A DNA stretch of 64,000 nucleotides from Phycisphaerales bacterium (GTDB lineage: Bacteria; Planctomycetota; Phycisphaerae; Phycisphaerales; UBA1924): contig RECY01000030.1 in the NCBI GenBank assembly GCA_007693785.1, forward strand, positions 16,300-80,299, read 5' to 3'. The translations under genes and the position numbers were made by a program. Below, in pieces: positions 25,736 to 36,091 of the stretch; positions within the stretch are counted from its first letter, which is position 1, and each line of letters begins with the position of its first letter. The notes beneath the pieces were generated by a model that saw only the letters and a program-made list of their open reading frames with translations, searched no databases and was not told the DNA's origin.

Positions 25736-26836
25736 ATGAGCCCCTACCAGCCCAGCCCGTCGGCGAATCTGAAGCCCGTGCCGGTCGCGGGGGACCTCCC
25801 GTGCGTGTCCTGCGGGTACAACCTGACGGGGCTGAACTATGGGGACCGCTGCCCGGAGTGCGGCACGCCGATCCGCCGGCGAAACCGCGTCGATGACGAG
25901 CCGATGACCGCGGCGCCGCTGCCGTACCTGCGCGTGCTCAACGGCGCCGCGCTGGGGGCGGCGCTCGGGGCGTTGCTGGCGCCGGTGAGCGTGTTCTACG
26001 CGGTGGGGTGGAGCAGCCCGTTCGCGGCGTTGGTCGCGGGGGGGTCTTCGGCGCTCTGGGCCGCGTCGATCTACGTGCTGACGCAGCCGCGACCCGTGCT
26101 GCAGGAGCGGGCGGCCCACGTCCCGACGCGCGTGGACAAGCTGCGCCTCGCGACGCGGGTGACGCAGGGCGCGTGGCCCGTGTTCAGCGTCGCCGTGCTC
26201 TTGAGCTACCTGCTGCCGGCGGCTCTGGTCACGCCGATGAGCGTCGTCGCGTGGCTGCTTGCGCTCGTGGGCGTCGCGGGCTTTGTCCCGACCTCGATCT
26301 GCCTGGCCGACCTGGCCGATTGGGCGCGCGACACCAACCTCAGCGGGCGGCTGCGCGGGTGCGCGTGGTTCATCACCTTCGCGATGGTGTACCAGCTCCT
26401 GGTCTTTGCGCTCAGCCCGCTGGGGAACATCCTGGCCGGGGTGCTGGCGATCGGGCAGTTCTTCGTCAATTTCGCGTTGTTCGGGGCGCTCGTGGTCTTC
26501 CTCTTCGGGGTGTTGCAGCTCGCGAGCAACACGAGCTGGGCGATCCGGAATCACAAGGCGGCGAAAGCGAAGGAGGAGCGCGACCTGGCGCGTCGCGACG
26601 CGGAGGCGCAGCGTCGGGCGACCGAACTCGACCGTCTCGCGCCCGGTCCCACGCCCGCTCCCGGAGCGACGGGCGGGCGGCCGAGCCCCTTCGGCGACGA
26701 CCCGATCCCGCTGGACGGCGACGACGCGTCCGCTCCCGGCGCTCGCAAGCCTCGCCCGGGCGACCGGACGATGCGGCTGGATCGCCCGGATGGCGGGGCC
26801 GACGCGTACGACCTCGAACCCGACGAAGACCGCTAA
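25736..26836 (+). CDS. Zinc-ribbon membrane protein of unknown function
   Basis: This 366-residue protein begins with a two-CxxC zinc ribbon (CVSCGYNLTGLNYGDRCPEC, residues 22-41). Similar CGYNLxGL ribbons are common in Phycisphaerae membrane proteins. About six hydrophobic segments follow (for example LNGAALGAALGALLAPVSVF, LLPAALVTPMSVVAWLLALV and IGQFFVNFALFGALVVFLFG). A charged, Pro-rich cytoplasmic tail with an Arg/Glu coiled region (KAKEERDLARRDAEAQRRAT) closes it. It starts 85 bp after purQ, with no evident functional link. No function can be assigned. Confidence 0.75.
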   Translation: MSPYQPSPSANLKPVPVAGDLPCVSCGYNLTGLNYGDRCPECGTPIRRRNRVDDEPMTAAPLPYLRVLNGAALGAALGALLAPVSVFYAVGWSSPFAALVAGGSSALWAASIYVLTQPRPVLQERAAHVPTRVDKLRLATRVTQGAWPVFSVAVLLSYLLPAALVTPMSVVAWLLALVGVAGFVPTSICLADLADWARDTNLSGRLRGCAWFITFAMVYQLLVFALSPLGNILAGVLAIGQFFVNFALFGALVVFLFGVLQLASNTSWAIRNHKAAKAKEERDLARRDAEAQRRATELDRLAPGPTPAPGATGGRPSPFGDDPIPLDGDDASAPGARKPRPGDRTMRLDRPDGGADAYDLEPDEDR

Positions 26837-26857
26837 TATCCCCGCGCGGCGGCGAAC

Positions 26858-26886
26858 AAAAAACGCCCCCGCCGAGGCGGGGGCGC
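26858..26886 (-). terminator. Terminator between convergent genes (strong for clpX)
   Basis: The stem CGCCCCCGCC / GGCGGGGGCG with a two-base loop is followed on the minus strand by TTTTTTGTTCG, so it ends clpX transcripts. The plus-strand read-out lacks a T-run but the stem could slow transcripts from the zinc-ribbon gene. Confidence 0.85.
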
Positions 26887-26919
26887 GGTTGCGGTTTGGG
26901 TGTCGGATCGCGCGGGGGC

Positions 26920-28266
26920 TTAGGCCGAGCGGCTGCGCTTCACGCGCAGGTCCGCCAGCTTGGGCTTGCCGCTGAGCGCGCCCTCGTCCATGACATACTC
27001 GGCGCCCTCCTCGGCCTGCTCGGGCAGGTCGAAGAGCAGGTCCAGCATGACCTCCTCGGTCACGGCGCGCAGAGCGCGGGCGCCCGTCTTCCGCTTGAGC
27101 GCACGCTTGGCGATCTCGCGCATCGCGCCCTCGGTGAACGTCAGCTTCGCCCCCTCGAGCGCGAAGAAGTGCTGGTACTGCTTCACCAGCGCGTTCTTCG
27201 GCTTGGTCATGATCTCGATCAGCGCCTCGACCGTCAGCGGCATCAGCGGGGTCACCACCGGCAGACGACCCACCAGCTCAGGGATCATCCCGAAGTGGAC
27301 GATGTCCTCGGCCGTCACCTGCTCGAGCAGCTGCTCACGCTCCAGCTCCCGCGCGTGCGTGCCCTTGCCGTCGCCGCCGTGGAAGCCGATGCGGCTCTTG
27401 CCCACGCGACGACGGATCACGTCCTCCAGCCCGACGAACGTCCCGCCCACGATGAAAAGGATGTTCGTCGTGTCGATCTGGATGTACTGCTGCTCCGGGT
27501 GCTTGCGCCCGCCCTGCGGCGGGACGTTCGCGGTCGTCCCCTCGAGCAGCTTCAGCAGCGACTGCTGCACGCCCTCGCCCGAGACGTCGCGCGTGATCGA
27601 GACGTTGTTGCTCGTCTTCCCGACCTTGTCGATCTCATCGATATAGATGATCCCCCGCTGGGCCGCCTCGACGTCGTAGTCCGCCGCCTGGAGCAGACGC
27701 AGGACCAGGTTCTCCACGTCCTCGCCCACATACCCGGCCTCGGTCAGCGTCGTCGCGTCGCCGATCGCGAACGGCACCTTGAGCATCCGCGCCAGCGTCT
27801 TCGCCAGCAGCGTCTTGCCCGAGCCCGTCGAGCCGATCATCAGGATGTTGCTCTTGTCCAGCTCGATCTCGTCGGCCTTCTCGCTCTCGAGGTGCAGCAG
27901 ACGCTTGTAGTGATTATGCACCGCGACCGAGAGCGCCCGCTTGGCGCCCTGTTGCCCGATCACGTACTGATCGAGGAACGTCTTGATCTCGCTCGGGGTC
28001 GGGATCTCGGTCAGCGTCGTCGAGACGCCCGAGACGCGCCGGCGCTCCTGGCGGAAAATGTTCTGGCACAGGTCCACGCAGTTGCTGCAGACGTAGACCT
28101 CGTTGGGGCCCTCGACCATCGGCCCGACCTCGCGGCTGGTCTTGCCGCAGAACGAGCACGTCGTGACCTTCCGCCCGCGGAAGCCCCCGCCCTCGCCGCT
28201 GCTGGTGCCGCTGCCGCTGCCGCCTTCGGTGGAACCGCCGCTCCCGCTGCCTGAATCTCGTGCCAT
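26920..28266 (-). CDS. clpX: ATP-dependent protease ATPase subunit ClpX
   Basis: ClpX unfolds substrates and feeds them to ClpP. The 448-residue protein starts at ATG 28266 with a Gly/Ser-rich lead. Next come the C4 zinc-binding dimerisation domain ([11 protein letters not shown] and [11 protein letters not shown]) and the AAA+ module. Walker A is [15 protein letters not shown] (about 146-160), Walker B is [14 protein letters not shown], and the RKH-type pore segment [13 protein letters not shown] is present. The C-terminal small domain has [20 protein letters not shown]. The frame continues open upstream to 28548 without family similarity. No clpP lies next to it. Confidence 0.96.
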   Translation of the reverse strand: MARDSGSGSGGSTEGGSGSGTSSGEGGGFRGRKVTTCSFCGKTSREVGPMVEGPNEVYVCSNCVDLCQNIFRQERRRVSGVSTTLTEIPTPSEIKTFLDQYVIGQQGAKRALSVAVHNHYKRLLHLESEKADEIELDKSNILMIGSTGSGKTLLAKTLARMLKVPFAIGDATTLTEAGYVGEDVENLVLRLLQAADYDVEAAQRGIIYIDEIDKVGKTSNNVSITRDVSGEGVQQSLLKLLEGTTANVPPQGGRKHPEQQYIQIDTTNILFIVGGTFVGLEDVIRRRVGKSRIGFHGGDGKGTHARELEREQLLEQVTAEDIVHFGMIPELVGRLPVVTPLMPLTVEALIEIMTKPKNALVKQYQHFFALEGAKLTFTEGAMREIAKRALKRKTGARALRAVTEEVMLDLLFDLPEQAEEGAEYVMDEGALSGKPKLADLRVKRSRSA

Positions 28267-28578
28267 CAGAGCCCCATACGTCCGGACTTGGTGTTCGCGA
28301 GCGGCGAGCCACATCGGCGTGCCAGGTGACTGCGCCCGCTCTCTATCGACCCGCGCCGGGCACGCCTCAAGGCGAACACGACGCACAACCCCCCGACAAC
28401 CTGTCGCCCATCCCAAGGGCCGGTCCGGTGCCCCGATCCGCCCGTCACGCGGCAAGATCGGATCACAGAACATCGGCCTTGGCCTACACGCTACGCCACA
28501 ACACCGCCCGCGGCTGCGAACCGCGACCGCCTTCCCACGTCCACCCAACTGTTATATTTTGACCCCCACGAACAGGGT
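28267..28578. other. 312-bp region upstream of clpX
   Basis: No gene is supported here. The one AT-rich patch has a minus-strand TATAAC (28551-28556) that could be a minus-10 box for clpX, with only a poor minus-35 (GACCCT) 17 bp before it. That would give a leader of about 280 nt. Confidence 0.4.
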
Positions 28579-29034
28579 CTATGAACCGGGACGGGACCCG
28601 CCCTTTTTCGGGCCCGGGCCTTCGCGCGTCCCGCCCGGGTTCTCATCTGATGACGGGGGCAACCCCTCGGGAGGCCTCGGTCTCGGCATGGGAGGCTTCG
28701 GGATTTCCCGCGAGGGGCCCTCGCCGCGGAGGCGCATCGCCATCGCCCGCTTGGCGGCCTCGAACTCCTCCGTCGTCATTCGCCCCTCCCGCACCGCCTG
28801 GCGCAGGTCCTCCAACAGCCCGCCCGTCACGTCGCGCCCGGTCTCCTCGCGGAAGACCCGTCGCCGATAGGCCAGCAGCCCCAGCCCCGCGATGACCGCG
28901 ACCCCGATGAGCACGCCGGCCCAGACAAGGGTCGAGACGACCGCGCCCCCCGAGGCCTGCCCGCCCGTCGCGCCGCTCGCGCCGAGGACCAGGCCCGGCG
29001 CGTGGCTCCAGTCGATGGCTCCAAAGGGCGGCAC
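28579..29034 (-). CDS. Small single-pass membrane protein with SHOCT-like motif
   Basis: This 151-residue protein starts at GTG 29034, three bases after the preceding stop, with GAAGGG 8 bases upstream. A short exported lead is followed by one TM helix (VSTLVWAGVLIGVAVIAGLG). Then comes a short helical pair, LLEDLRQAVREGRMTTEEFE, that resembles the SHOCT domain (a short C-terminal oligomerisation-like motif). The tail is Pro/Gly-rich. The function is unknown. Confidence 0.65.
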   Translation of the reverse strand: MPPFGAIDWSHAPGLVLGASGATGGQASGGAVVSTLVWAGVLIGVAVIAGLGLLAYRRRVFREETGRDVTGGLLEDLRQAVREGRMTTEEFEAAKRAMAMRLRGEGPSREIPKPPMPRPRPPEGLPPSSDENPGGTREGPGPKKGGSRPGS

Positions 29035-29037
29035 GCG

Positions 29038-29778
29038 TCAGAACCCTTCCGCAGCGATCGCCTCGCGGATCGGGCCGAGCAGGGAGGGGACAAGCCGGTC
29101 CTCGACGAGGCGTTCGCCGCGTCGGGCGAGGTCGTCGATGACGTCGGGGAGCTCTTTCAAGTCGCCCACGGGCCCGTACTTGCGGACGGTGAGGTAGACG
29201 CTGATCGGCTCGGGCCCGTCGCCGTCGGCGTGCTCGTGGGTGCGGGTCTTGACCTCGAAGTGGGCTTCGAGATCGCCCGTGTCGCTGAGGGCGAGTCCGA
29301 GCAGGGGCTGGCAATCGACGGCCCGCGCGCCGGGGAGAGCGATCAGGTCCCCCAGGGGCGTCCCGTCGTAGAGGGCGCGGTGGACGATCGGGTCGTGCGG
29401 GCGGCTGGTGAGCAGGTCGAAGCCGAAGAGGAGCTCGACGAAATCGATATCGAGCGGGCTGATGGAGAGGAAGAAGGGGGCGGTCTCGACCACGGCGCGG
29501 TGGAGCCCGTAGGCCGACGGGGCGGACTGGGGGTTGACCGAGCCGGAGCGGATGTTGCTGCTCCGGACGGCGAGCCACTGGTGAGGTGTGGAGCCGGGGG
29601 CGGACTCGAGCGCCAGCTCGTCCTTGTAGCGTCGGAACTGGGTCATGCTCACGAACTGGCGTCGGAGGCGCTCGAACATCTCCAGCACGGTCTCGCGGCT
29701 CTTGGGCAGGTCGAGCTTCACGCTCAGCTTCTGGTTGATGTAGAAGTCCGAGCACAGGGCCCGGTAGCTGTCGGTCAT
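29038..29778 (-). CDS. Conserved-looking protein of unknown function
   Basis: This is a 246-residue soluble protein. ATG 29778 is preferred over ATG 29787 because AAGGAG lies 11 bases before the former but only 2 bases before the latter. Visible segments include YRALCSDFYINQKLSVKLDL, VLEMFERLRRQFVSMTQFRR and SPLDIDFVELLFGFDLLTSR. It has no signal peptide or TM helix. It is a mix of alpha and beta with dense charged residues, as in an enzyme or a structural cytoplasmic protein. I recognise no family. It precedes the SHOCT-like gene by three bases, so the two are co-translated. Confidence 0.65.
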   Translation of the reverse strand: MTDSYRALCSDFYINQKLSVKLDLPKSRETVLEMFERLRRQFVSMTQFRRYKDELALESAPGSTPHQWLAVRSSNIRSGSVNPQSAPSAYGLHRAVVETAPFFLSISPLDIDFVELLFGFDLLTSRPHDPIVHRALYDGTPLGDLIALPGARAVDCQPLLGLALSDTGDLEAHFEVKTRTHEHADGDGPEPISVYLTVRKYGPVGDLKELPDVIDDLARRGERLVEDRLVPSLLGPIREAIAAEGF

Positions 29779-29828
29779 CGCACGCATCGCTCCTTACGCC
29801 GTGCGCCCGAGCGGCGCACGGGTGGAGT

Positions 29829-31124
29829 CTACCCCGCGGGAGGGGTTTCGCGCGCCGGGAGCGTCGCGCCGCCGGCCCGGACGATCCGCCCGTAGGTAAG
29901 GGTGCGCCACGCCCACTCCGCCGGGCCGAACGGGAGCTTCAGGACTCGGAGCCAGACCAGGCTGAACACGACGCAGACCGCCCAGACGCCGAGCACGACA
30001 ACGAAGAGCGCGGGGTATTCGAGCTCGGCGTAATACCCGAAGCCGTACCCGTAGAAGATGGTGGTGCAGATGATCGAGGTGAGCAGGTAGTTGGAAAGGG
30101 CCATCCGCCCGACCGCGCCCAGCGCGACGCCCACCGGCCCGAGCGCCCCCAGCTTCCACAGCCCCAGCAGCAGCCCCGCCCAGCCGAGCCCGCCGAGGGG
30201 CCCGGTGACCAGCGGCGTCAGCACCGAGACGAGCCCCCCGCTCGCGAACTCATCCGCCTCGGCCCGCGCGAGCACCAGCCCCGCGATCCCCGCCCCGAGC
30301 CCGAGCCCCCCCACACCGAACGCGAAGTACGTCCCCGTGCGCCACTTGCCCGTCAGGAACCCGTTCTTCACCAGCCCCATCCCCAGGCACATCACCCCCC
30401 CGATGAACGGCCCATACATAAACGGCACCGCGATCAGGTACATGAACGACAGCATGATCAGGCGGTGGAAGACGATCCCGAGATACCCGCCTTGGAACAC
30501 GCCGATCTCGTGAGCGGGATCGGTCGGGTCGTACATAGGCTGAGCCATCGGCTCGGCCGTGTTCTGATTCATCGTCTCGAGCGCCTGGAGCCCGGACATG
30601 ATCAGCACGGTCGCCGACGCGCCGAGCACCATCAGCCCGACGCCGAGCGGGATCAGCGCCCGCGCGGGCCACTTGCGGACCCACCAGATAAAGGTCATCC
30701 CGACCACGGCGTACCAAACGAGGATGTCCCCGTACCAGATGAAGACCGCGTGGATCAGCCCGATCAGCAGCAGCCACGCCATCCGCCGGTACCACAGCCC
30801 CGCCCCGGCCCCGAGCCCGCCAGACTCGAACTTCCGCGCGTAGAAGATGACGCCGGCCCCGAAGAGCAGGCTGAACAGGAACATCATCTTGCCGAAGGCG
30901 AAGAGGTTGGTGATCCAGACGCCGGCGCGGTTCCAGGCGTCGGTGTAGTCGATCAGAGCCCCGGGGTTCTCAGGGAAGAGCATCGGGAACGCGAACATCT
31001 GGATGTTGACGACGAGGATCCCCAGCAGCGCGAAGCCGCGAAGGACGTCGATCGAGCTCTCGCGTTCGCCCGCGAGCACTGGGGCCGCCGTCATGGGCCC
31101 CGCACCGGTCACCGCTCGGCTCAT
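29829..31124 (-). CDS. DUF418 family membrane protein (YeiB-like)
   Basis: This 431-residue polytopic membrane protein has about ten hydrophobic segments. The N-terminal signature IDVLRGFALLGILVVNIQMF and the loops FLFSLLFGAGVIFYARKF and IHAVFIWYGDILVWYAVVGM are typical of DUF418/DUF1624 proteins, which are related to membrane acyltransferases. The C-terminal DUF418 core includes LGAVGRMALSNYLLTSIICT and ends FGPAEWAWRTLTYGR. AGGAG lies 6 bases before ATG 31124. The true substrate is unknown. It is followed by the small gene pair at 29778-28579, probably in one operon. Confidence 0.88.
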   Translation of the reverse strand: MSRAVTGAGPMTAAPVLAGERESSIDVLRGFALLGILVVNIQMFAFPMLFPENPGALIDYTDAWNRAGVWITNLFAFGKMMFLFSLLFGAGVIFYARKFESGGLGAGAGLWYRRMAWLLLIGLIHAVFIWYGDILVWYAVVGMTFIWWVRKWPARALIPLGVGLMVLGASATVLIMSGLQALETMNQNTAEPMAQPMYDPTDPAHEIGVFQGGYLGIVFHRLIMLSFMYLIAVPFMYGPFIGGVMCLGMGLVKNGFLTGKWRTGTYFAFGVGGLGLGAGIAGLVLARAEADEFASGGLVSVLTPLVTGPLGGLGWAGLLLGLWKLGALGPVGVALGAVGRMALSNYLLTSIICTTIFYGYGFGYYAELEYPALFVVVLGVWAVCVVFSLVWLRVLKLPFGPAEWAWRTLTYGRIVRAGGATLPARETPPAG

Positions 31125-31145
31125 GGGATGCTCCTGAAGGAGGAA

Positions 31146-31300
31146 GGCACTAGGGACTAGGCATTAGGCATTAGGTGCGTGGGCGCGGGTATTTCACCGT
31201 GGCACCATTGCACCAGCAAGGGCCCGTTGCCGAGAGAGACTCCCAACCCAAAGCCCCCTCGCCCCTCCCCCCTAGTGCCCAATGCCTAGTGCCTGCTGCC
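31146..31300. repeat. Type D inverted repeat with CTAGGCATTAGG-like arms
   Basis: The left arm is GGCACTAGGGACTAGGCATT followed by AGGCATTAGGTGC. The right arm is CCTAGTGCCCAATGCCTAGT followed by GCCTGCTGCC. The arms are near reverse complements built of repeated 7-base words, separated by about 90 bp. That spacer contains GTGGCACCATTGCACC (31199 onwards), whose start matches the type A/C ends. The element fills nearly the whole gap between acylphosphatase and DUF418. Confidence 0.8.
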
Positions 31301-31302
31301 TT

Positions 31303-31572
31303 TCAGTCCCGCACCTCAAACCCCGTCTCCCCTTCGATCACCGGCGCATCGTCGGCACACTCGCCGCGGATGAACCCGCTCATGCGTTCGCGGAGGTCGA
31401 TGAGGTACAACTCGATGACCGCCGGGTCGCCCTGGCACTCCAGACAGACTGTGCTCCCGGGCTCGTTGGTCACCCACCCGGTGATGTCGTGCTCGCGGGC
31501 GACCTCGCGGGCGGCCGCCCGGAAGCCCACGCCCTGCACGTGCCCCGAGAACAGAATTCGACGTCGGATCAT
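31303..31572 (-). CDS. acyP: Acylphosphatase
   Basis: This 89-residue enzyme hydrolyses carboxyl-phosphate bonds such as those of carbamoyl phosphate or 1,3-bisphosphoglycerate. The phosphate-binding loop is FSGHVQGVGFRAAAREVA, with the catalytic Arg in GVGFR. The catalytic Asn lies in GWVTNEPGSTVCLECQG. GGAGA lies 7 bases before ATG 31572. The length is normal for the family. It probably precedes DUF418 in the same direction, separated by a type D repeat. Confidence 0.93.
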   Translation of the reverse strand: MIRRRILFSGHVQGVGFRAAAREVAREHDITGWVTNEPGSTVCLECQGDPAVIELYLIDLRERMSGFIRGECADDAPVIEGETGFEVRD

Positions 31573-32098
31573 GGTTCAAGTCTCCCGAAACCCCCGTTGC
31601 CCCGCAAGGGGGCGGGCACACCCGCCCGGACGCCTCCGAACCCCGGCGACGAACCGCTTGGCCGCCGCCGGGCTTCCGTGCCTATGGCCCGCGTAGAACG
31701 CAAACAGGATATCGGACATAAGGCGACGGGTGGCGCGGGATCGGGCAGGGGGTGAGAATCTGGGGTGTCGTTCGGGGGTGGTGGGGTCCGAAAAGGGCGT
31801 GGTGGGGCGGCAAATCCCGTGCTTGGGTGGATCGCTTCGGGGGGTGGTGTACCGTTTTAGGTGTGCGTCGCCCGCGCAGCCGCGTCCCCGGCCCCGCCCT
31901 CTTCGGAGCGGCCCGATGCCGGACGAGACGAACCCGATCCGCGCGGGGCACGCCGAGGGGTGATCGGCCCGTGTTCATGGGCCGACACGCCAACGATGCG
32001 CCCGGCGCTCGCCGGGGCTTGCTTTGACGTGCTTGCAAACGAGCTGTGTTCCAGTCACCCGCCGATGGACCGGGGTGACGCGACGGAGAGCCGATCGG
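31573..32098. other. 526-bp divergent gap between acyP and dnaG
   Basis: Two promoters must lie here, but no convincing minus-35/minus-10 pair is visible. G-rich tracts occur near 31770-31830. Several frames are open without start or family similarity. A GGTTCAAGTC stretch next to the acyP start resembles a tRNA T-arm but has no pairing partners. I see no RNA gene. Confidence 0.5.
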
Positions 32099-34048
32099 GT
32101 GACCGCACGACGCGACAACACGCACGCCCCGGGCGATGATCGCGACCGCGTGCGCGACGCGTCGGACATCGTCGACGTCGTCGGCGAGCACCTGTCGCTG
32201 CGCCAGAAGGGTCGGGAATACCTCGGCGTCTGCCCGTTCCACGACGACCACAAGCCGTCGATGTACGTCGTGCCGGACAAGCAGATTTTCCATTGCTTCA
32301 GTTGCGGCGCGGGCGGGGACGTGTTCACGTTCATCCAGAAGTACCACTCGATGGACTTCGTGGAGGCGTTGAAGTTCCTCGCCGAGCGGGCGGGGATCGA
32401 ACTGACCCCGCGGAAGCGCGCGCCGGGGGGCGAGGGCGCGGGCGGTGAGCCGGGGGGCGAGGGGGAGGTCTCGCGCGGGGAACTGGCCGAGGCGTGCGCG
32501 TTCGCGGACGGTTTCTTCCGCGCGATCCTGCGTCACCCGGAGCACGGGGCGCCGGCGCGTGCGGTGGCCGAGCGTCGCGGGCTGACCGGTGAGATCGCGG
32601 AGCGTTTCGGCATCGGCGCCGCTCCGGACCGGTGGGACGGGCTGCTGATGGCGATCGAGAAGAAGGGGTTGCCGCGCCGTCCGTTCATCGCGGCCGGCCT
32701 GCTCAAGCAGCGCGAGGGCGGCGACGGCTGCTACGACGCGCTCCGCAACCGACTGATCTTCCCGATCCGCGACCAGCTCGGGCGTGCGATCGCCTTCGGC
32801 GGGCGGCGCATCAACGACGAGGAAGAGCCGAAGTATCTCAACAGCCCCGAGAGCGCGCTGTTCAACAAGTCGGCGACGCTCTACGGGCTCGACCTGGCGG
32901 CCCGCAACTTCACCAAGCAGAAAGACCGCAAACGCCTGATCGTGGTCGAGGGCTACACCGACGCGATCGCGTGCCACCGGGGCGGTTTTGACACGGCCGT
33001 CGCGACGCTCGGCACCGCGCTGACCGCCCAGCACGCCCGCGTGCTGCGCCGGTACCCGGACGTGAGCGTGATCCTGCTGTTCGACGGTGACGAGGCGGGG
33101 CGCCGGGCGGCCGACCGCGCGGTCGAGGTCTTCTTCGCCGAGCCGATCGACGTCCGCGTCGCGACCATGACGGTCGCGGGCGGCGCGAAGGACCCGGACG
33201 AGCTGCTCGCGCAGGCGGACGGGCGGGCGCGGTTCGAGGCGGTTTTGGAGAACGCCGAGGAAGTGCTGGCGTGGCGATTCGCGCAGTTCCGGGAGGAGCT
33301 TTCGAGCCGCGGGGTGAATGGGCGGGCGGTGCTGGTGGAGCGGTATCTGCAGCGTCTGAGCGAGCTGGGTCTGGGGACGCTGGACCCGATCCGCCGGAAG
33401 TTCGTGCTGGAGCAGCTCGCGACGATCACGGGGCTGAGCTGGACGGACCTGACGCGTCTGTCGCCGGCGGGTCGGAAGCCGAAGCAGCGGGCCGAGGCTC
33501 GCCTGGCGGAGGAGCGGGCGCTCGCCGCAGGCTCATCGACGGAACCGAAGCCGACCTCGCGGCGTCAGACGCCGGCGGGGGGCGTGGTGGGCGCGTTGAT
33601 GGCGTTCCCGTCGCTGTCGGGCTCGCTGACGCCGGCGGATGTTCGCGTGCTGGGCGAAGCCGAGGCCGGGGCGACGCTGGCGCAGGTCCGCGAGGTGGTG
33701 CTGGGGCTGATCGATGCCGGCACGCCTCCGGAGCTGGGGCGCGTGCTGCCGGGGCTGGAGGCGACGTCGGCGCAGTCGTCGGCGACGTCGGCGGCGCGGG
33801 CGGTGGAGCGTGCGGCCGAGGGCGACGCGTCGCGCGCCCGGGCGTTCTTTGCGGATTGCCTCCGCCGCTTGCACGCCGACGCGGCGGCCCGCGCCCGGGC
33901 CGAGGGCGAGCCGGCGGATCCGCTGGAGCGACTTGCGGAGCTCCGCGCGGGGGGGGTCAGCGGTGGTGGTGGCGCGGGGGCGAACGGGGGAGCGGGCGTC
34001 GTCCGCCGGGCGGCGTACCCTCGCGTAGCGGACGACGGGTCGCGATAG
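32099..34048 (+). CDS. dnaG: DNA primase
   Basis: DnaG makes RNA primers at the replication fork. The N-terminal zinc-binding domain has [16 protein letters not shown] (about 43-58) and [15 protein letters not shown], giving the Cys-His-Cys-Cys site. The TOPRIM catalytic core includes [20 protein letters not shown] (about 281) and [20 protein letters not shown] (about 328). The C-terminal DnaB-binding region is divergent and Ala/Arg-rich. GTG 32099 was chosen because GGAG lies 10 bases upstream and the family begins just before [19 protein letters not shown] 32075 and TTG 32024 are alternatives. It is followed by rpoD 70 bp downstream, the classical macromolecular-synthesis order. Confidence 0.94.
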   Translation: MTARRDNTHAPGDDRDRVRDASDIVDVVGEHLSLRQKGREYLGVCPFHDDHKPSMYVVPDKQIFHCFSCGAGGDVFTFIQKYHSMDFVEALKFLAERAGIELTPRKRAPGGEGAGGEPGGEGEVSRGELAEACAFADGFFRAILRHPEHGAPARAVAERRGLTGEIAERFGIGAAPDRWDGLLMAIEKKGLPRRPFIAAGLLKQREGGDGCYDALRNRLIFPIRDQLGRAIAFGGRRINDEEEPKYLNSPESALFNKSATLYGLDLAARNFTKQKDRKRLIVVEGYTDAIACHRGGFDTAVATLGTALTAQHARVLRRYPDVSVILLFDGDEAGRRAADRAVEVFFAEPIDVRVATMTVAGGAKDPDELLAQADGRARFEAVLENAEEVLAWRFAQFREELSSRGVNGRAVLVERYLQRLSELGLGTLDPIRRKFVLEQLATITGLSWTDLTRLSPAGRKPKQRAEARLAEERALAAGSSTEPKPTSRRQTPAGGVVGALMAFPSLSGSLTPADVRVLGEAEAGATLAQVREVVLGLIDAGTPPELGRVLPGLEATSAQSSATSAARAVERAAEGDASRARAFFADCLRRLHADAAARARAEGEPADPLERLAELRAGGVSGGGGAGANGGAGVVRRAAYPRVADDGSR

Positions 34049-34118
34049 GGCAGGGCGAGAGGCGTCGGGGTTTGGGACGGTTTTCTTCCAGGGGCGCAGA
34101 GGCGCAAGGAACGCACCA

Positions 34119-36035
34119 ATGCAGGAGTCGCGCGTGATCAACGACCTTCATCCAGCCGTCCGCCGCCTGATCGAGATCGCCCGTGAGCGTTCGTGGCTGA
34201 GCTACGAGGAGCTGAACAACACGCTCCCGGACGAGATGGTGGACCCGATCCGCGTGGACACGCTGCTGGTGCTGCTGGACAAGCTGGGCGTGGAGCTGAT
34301 CGACGAGATGGAGTATCGGGCGCGTTTGCACCGGGAGCGACTGAAGCGCGGCGAGGAGGCGGGGCACAACGCGCTGGCGCAGACGCCGCTGGGCAAGGCG
34401 GCGCACACGCCGTCGAAGCCGCTGCGTGCGATGTCGGTCGCGGGCGGTGAGCGTGCGTGCGAGGAGGCGGAGCTCCGCGCCGAGATCCGCCAGGAGATGA
34501 CCGAGGCGGAGCGGGACGTCGCCGAGGCCGAGGCCCTGGACACCGAGGCGTTGCAGAAGGAGCTCGAGGCGGTCGTTCCGGAAGCGAAGCGGATCGACGA
34601 CCCGGTGCGGATGTACCTGACGCAGATGGGCTCGATCCCGTTGCTGACGCGCGAGGAGGAGATCCGCCTCGCGAAGAAGATCGAGACGACGCGGATGATC
34701 TTCCGTCGCCGCTGTTTGGAGAGCGATTACGTCGTGCAGCAGGCGGCCGACACGCTGCGGAAGGTCCACGCGGGCGAGCTGCCGTTCGACCGGACGATGC
34801 GCGTCTCGACGGCCGAGCCGAACGCGAAGGAAAAGGTGGCGAAGCGCATCCCGGCGAACCTGCCGACGATGGAGCGCCTGCTGGAGATGAACGCGGACGA
34901 CTGGGAGAGCCTGTGCGAGGCCGTGCGCACGCGGAAGCACGCCCGGGCTCAGGAGATCCGCGACCGGATCGTCGCGCGTCGCCGGCGCCTGGCCGCCCTG
35001 ACCGAGGAGTGCAACCTGCGCACCGGTCGCGTCGTCCCGCTGATGCGCAAGCTGCGATCGATCAGCAAGAAGATGACCGAGCTGCGCGAGCTGATCTCAC
35101 GCTTCCCGAAGGACGGCGACCCGGACGACCTGGCGGTGATGAAGGAGGAACTCGAGGGCCTCCGCTCGCTCGTGCTCGAGGAGCCCGACGAGCTCGCCGA
35201 CCGTGTCAAGGACGTCAACACCGTCTTCTGGGAGTACGAGCAGGCGAAGCGCGACCTCTCCGGCGGCAACCTCCGCCTGGTCGTCTCCATCGCCAAGAAG
35301 TACCGCAACCGCGGGCTCAGCTTCCTCGACATCATCCAGGAGGGCAACACCGGGCTCATGCGCGCGGTCGACAAGTACGAGTACAAGCGCGGCTACAAGT
35401 TCAGCACCTACGCGACGTGGTGGATCCGCCAGGCGATCACCCGCGCCATCGCCGACCACGCGCGCACGATCCGCGTCCCGGTCCACATGATCGAGACGAT
35501 GACCAAACTGCGGAACATCCAGAAGTCGATCCTGCAGGCGACGGGGCAGGAGCCGACGATCGAGGAGCTGGCCGAGAAGGGCGGGCTGAGCGTCGCCGAG
35601 ACGCGGCGTGTCATGAAGATCTCGCGTCATCCCGTCAGCCTCGACCGCCCCGTGGGCGAGAGCGAGGACAGCTACTTCGGCGACTTCATCGAGGACGACC
35701 GCCAGCAGGCCCCGGCCGACACCGCCGCCCAGGAGATGCTCAAGCAGCGCATCGAGCAGGTGCTCAAGACCCTGACCTACCGCGAGCGCGAGATCATCAA
35801 GCTCCGCTACGGCATCGGCGACGGGTACACCTACACGCTGGAAGAGGTCGGACGCATCTTCAAGGTCACCCGCGAACGCGTGCGACAGGTCGAAGCGAAG
35901 GCGATCCGCAAGCTCCAGCACCCGGTCCGAGCGCGCAAGCTCCAGGGCTTTGTCGACGGGAGCGTCTACAAGGAAGTCCGCCCCGAGCCGGCGATCGTCG
36001 AAGCGAGCCAAGCGAGCGAGCCAGTGAGTGAGTGA
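34119..36035 (+). CDS. rpoD: Primary sigma-70 factor
   Basis: This 638-residue group 1 sigma factor directs RNA polymerase to housekeeping promoters. The N-terminal region 1.1-like part is [20 protein letters not shown]. Region 1.2 contains [20 protein letters not shown]. Region 2 has [20 protein letters not shown] and [18 protein letters not shown], the minus-10 recognition and melting helices. Region 4 is [20 protein letters not shown], the minus-35 helix-turn-helix. A long non-conserved region separates 1.2 and 2. AAGGAA lies 8 bases before ATG 34119. It lies downstream of dnaG and is probably co-transcribed with it. Confidence 0.95.
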   Translation: MQESRVINDLHPAVRRLIEIARERSWLSYEELNNTLPDEMVDPIRVDTLLVLLDKLGVELIDEMEYRARLHRERLKRGEEAGHNALAQTPLGKAAHTPSKPLRAMSVAGGERACEEAELRAEIRQEMTEAERDVAEAEALDTEALQKELEAVVPEAKRIDDPVRMYLTQMGSIPLLTREEEIRLAKKIETTRMIFRRRCLESDYVVQQAADTLRKVHAGELPFDRTMRVSTAEPNAKEKVAKRIPANLPTMERLLEMNADDWESLCEAVRTRKHARAQEIRDRIVARRRRLAALTEECNLRTGRVVPLMRKLRSISKKMTELRELISRFPKDGDPDDLAVMKEELEGLRSLVLEEPDELADRVKDVNTVFWEYEQAKRDLSGGNLRLVVSIAKKYRNRGLSFLDIIQEGNTGLMRAVDKYEYKRGYKFSTYATWWIRQAITRAIADHARTIRVPVHMIETMTKLRNIQKSILQATGQEPTIEELAEKGGLSVAETRRVMKISRHPVSLDRPVGESEDSYFGDFIEDDRQQAPADTAAQEMLKQRIEQVLKTLTYREREIIKLRYGIGDGYTYTLEEVGRIFKVTRERVRQVEAKAIRKLQHPVRARKLQGFVDGSVYKEVRPEPAIVEASQASEPVSE

Positions 36036-36091
36036 ACGCGCGTCCCCCGCGCTCCCCCGTGGCACGGGCGTCCCGCCCCTCCATCTCTCCG

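Noticed and set aside
28267..28548. A 94-residue N-terminal extension of ClpX
   Set aside because: It is unlike any ClpX lead and contains no helix pattern. ATG 28266 starts the expected Gly/Ser lead and zinc domain.
31560..31600. Possible tRNA T-arm (GGTTCAAGTC)
   Set aside because: No acceptor, D-arm or anticodon arm can be paired around it, and it overlaps the acyP start and ribosome site.
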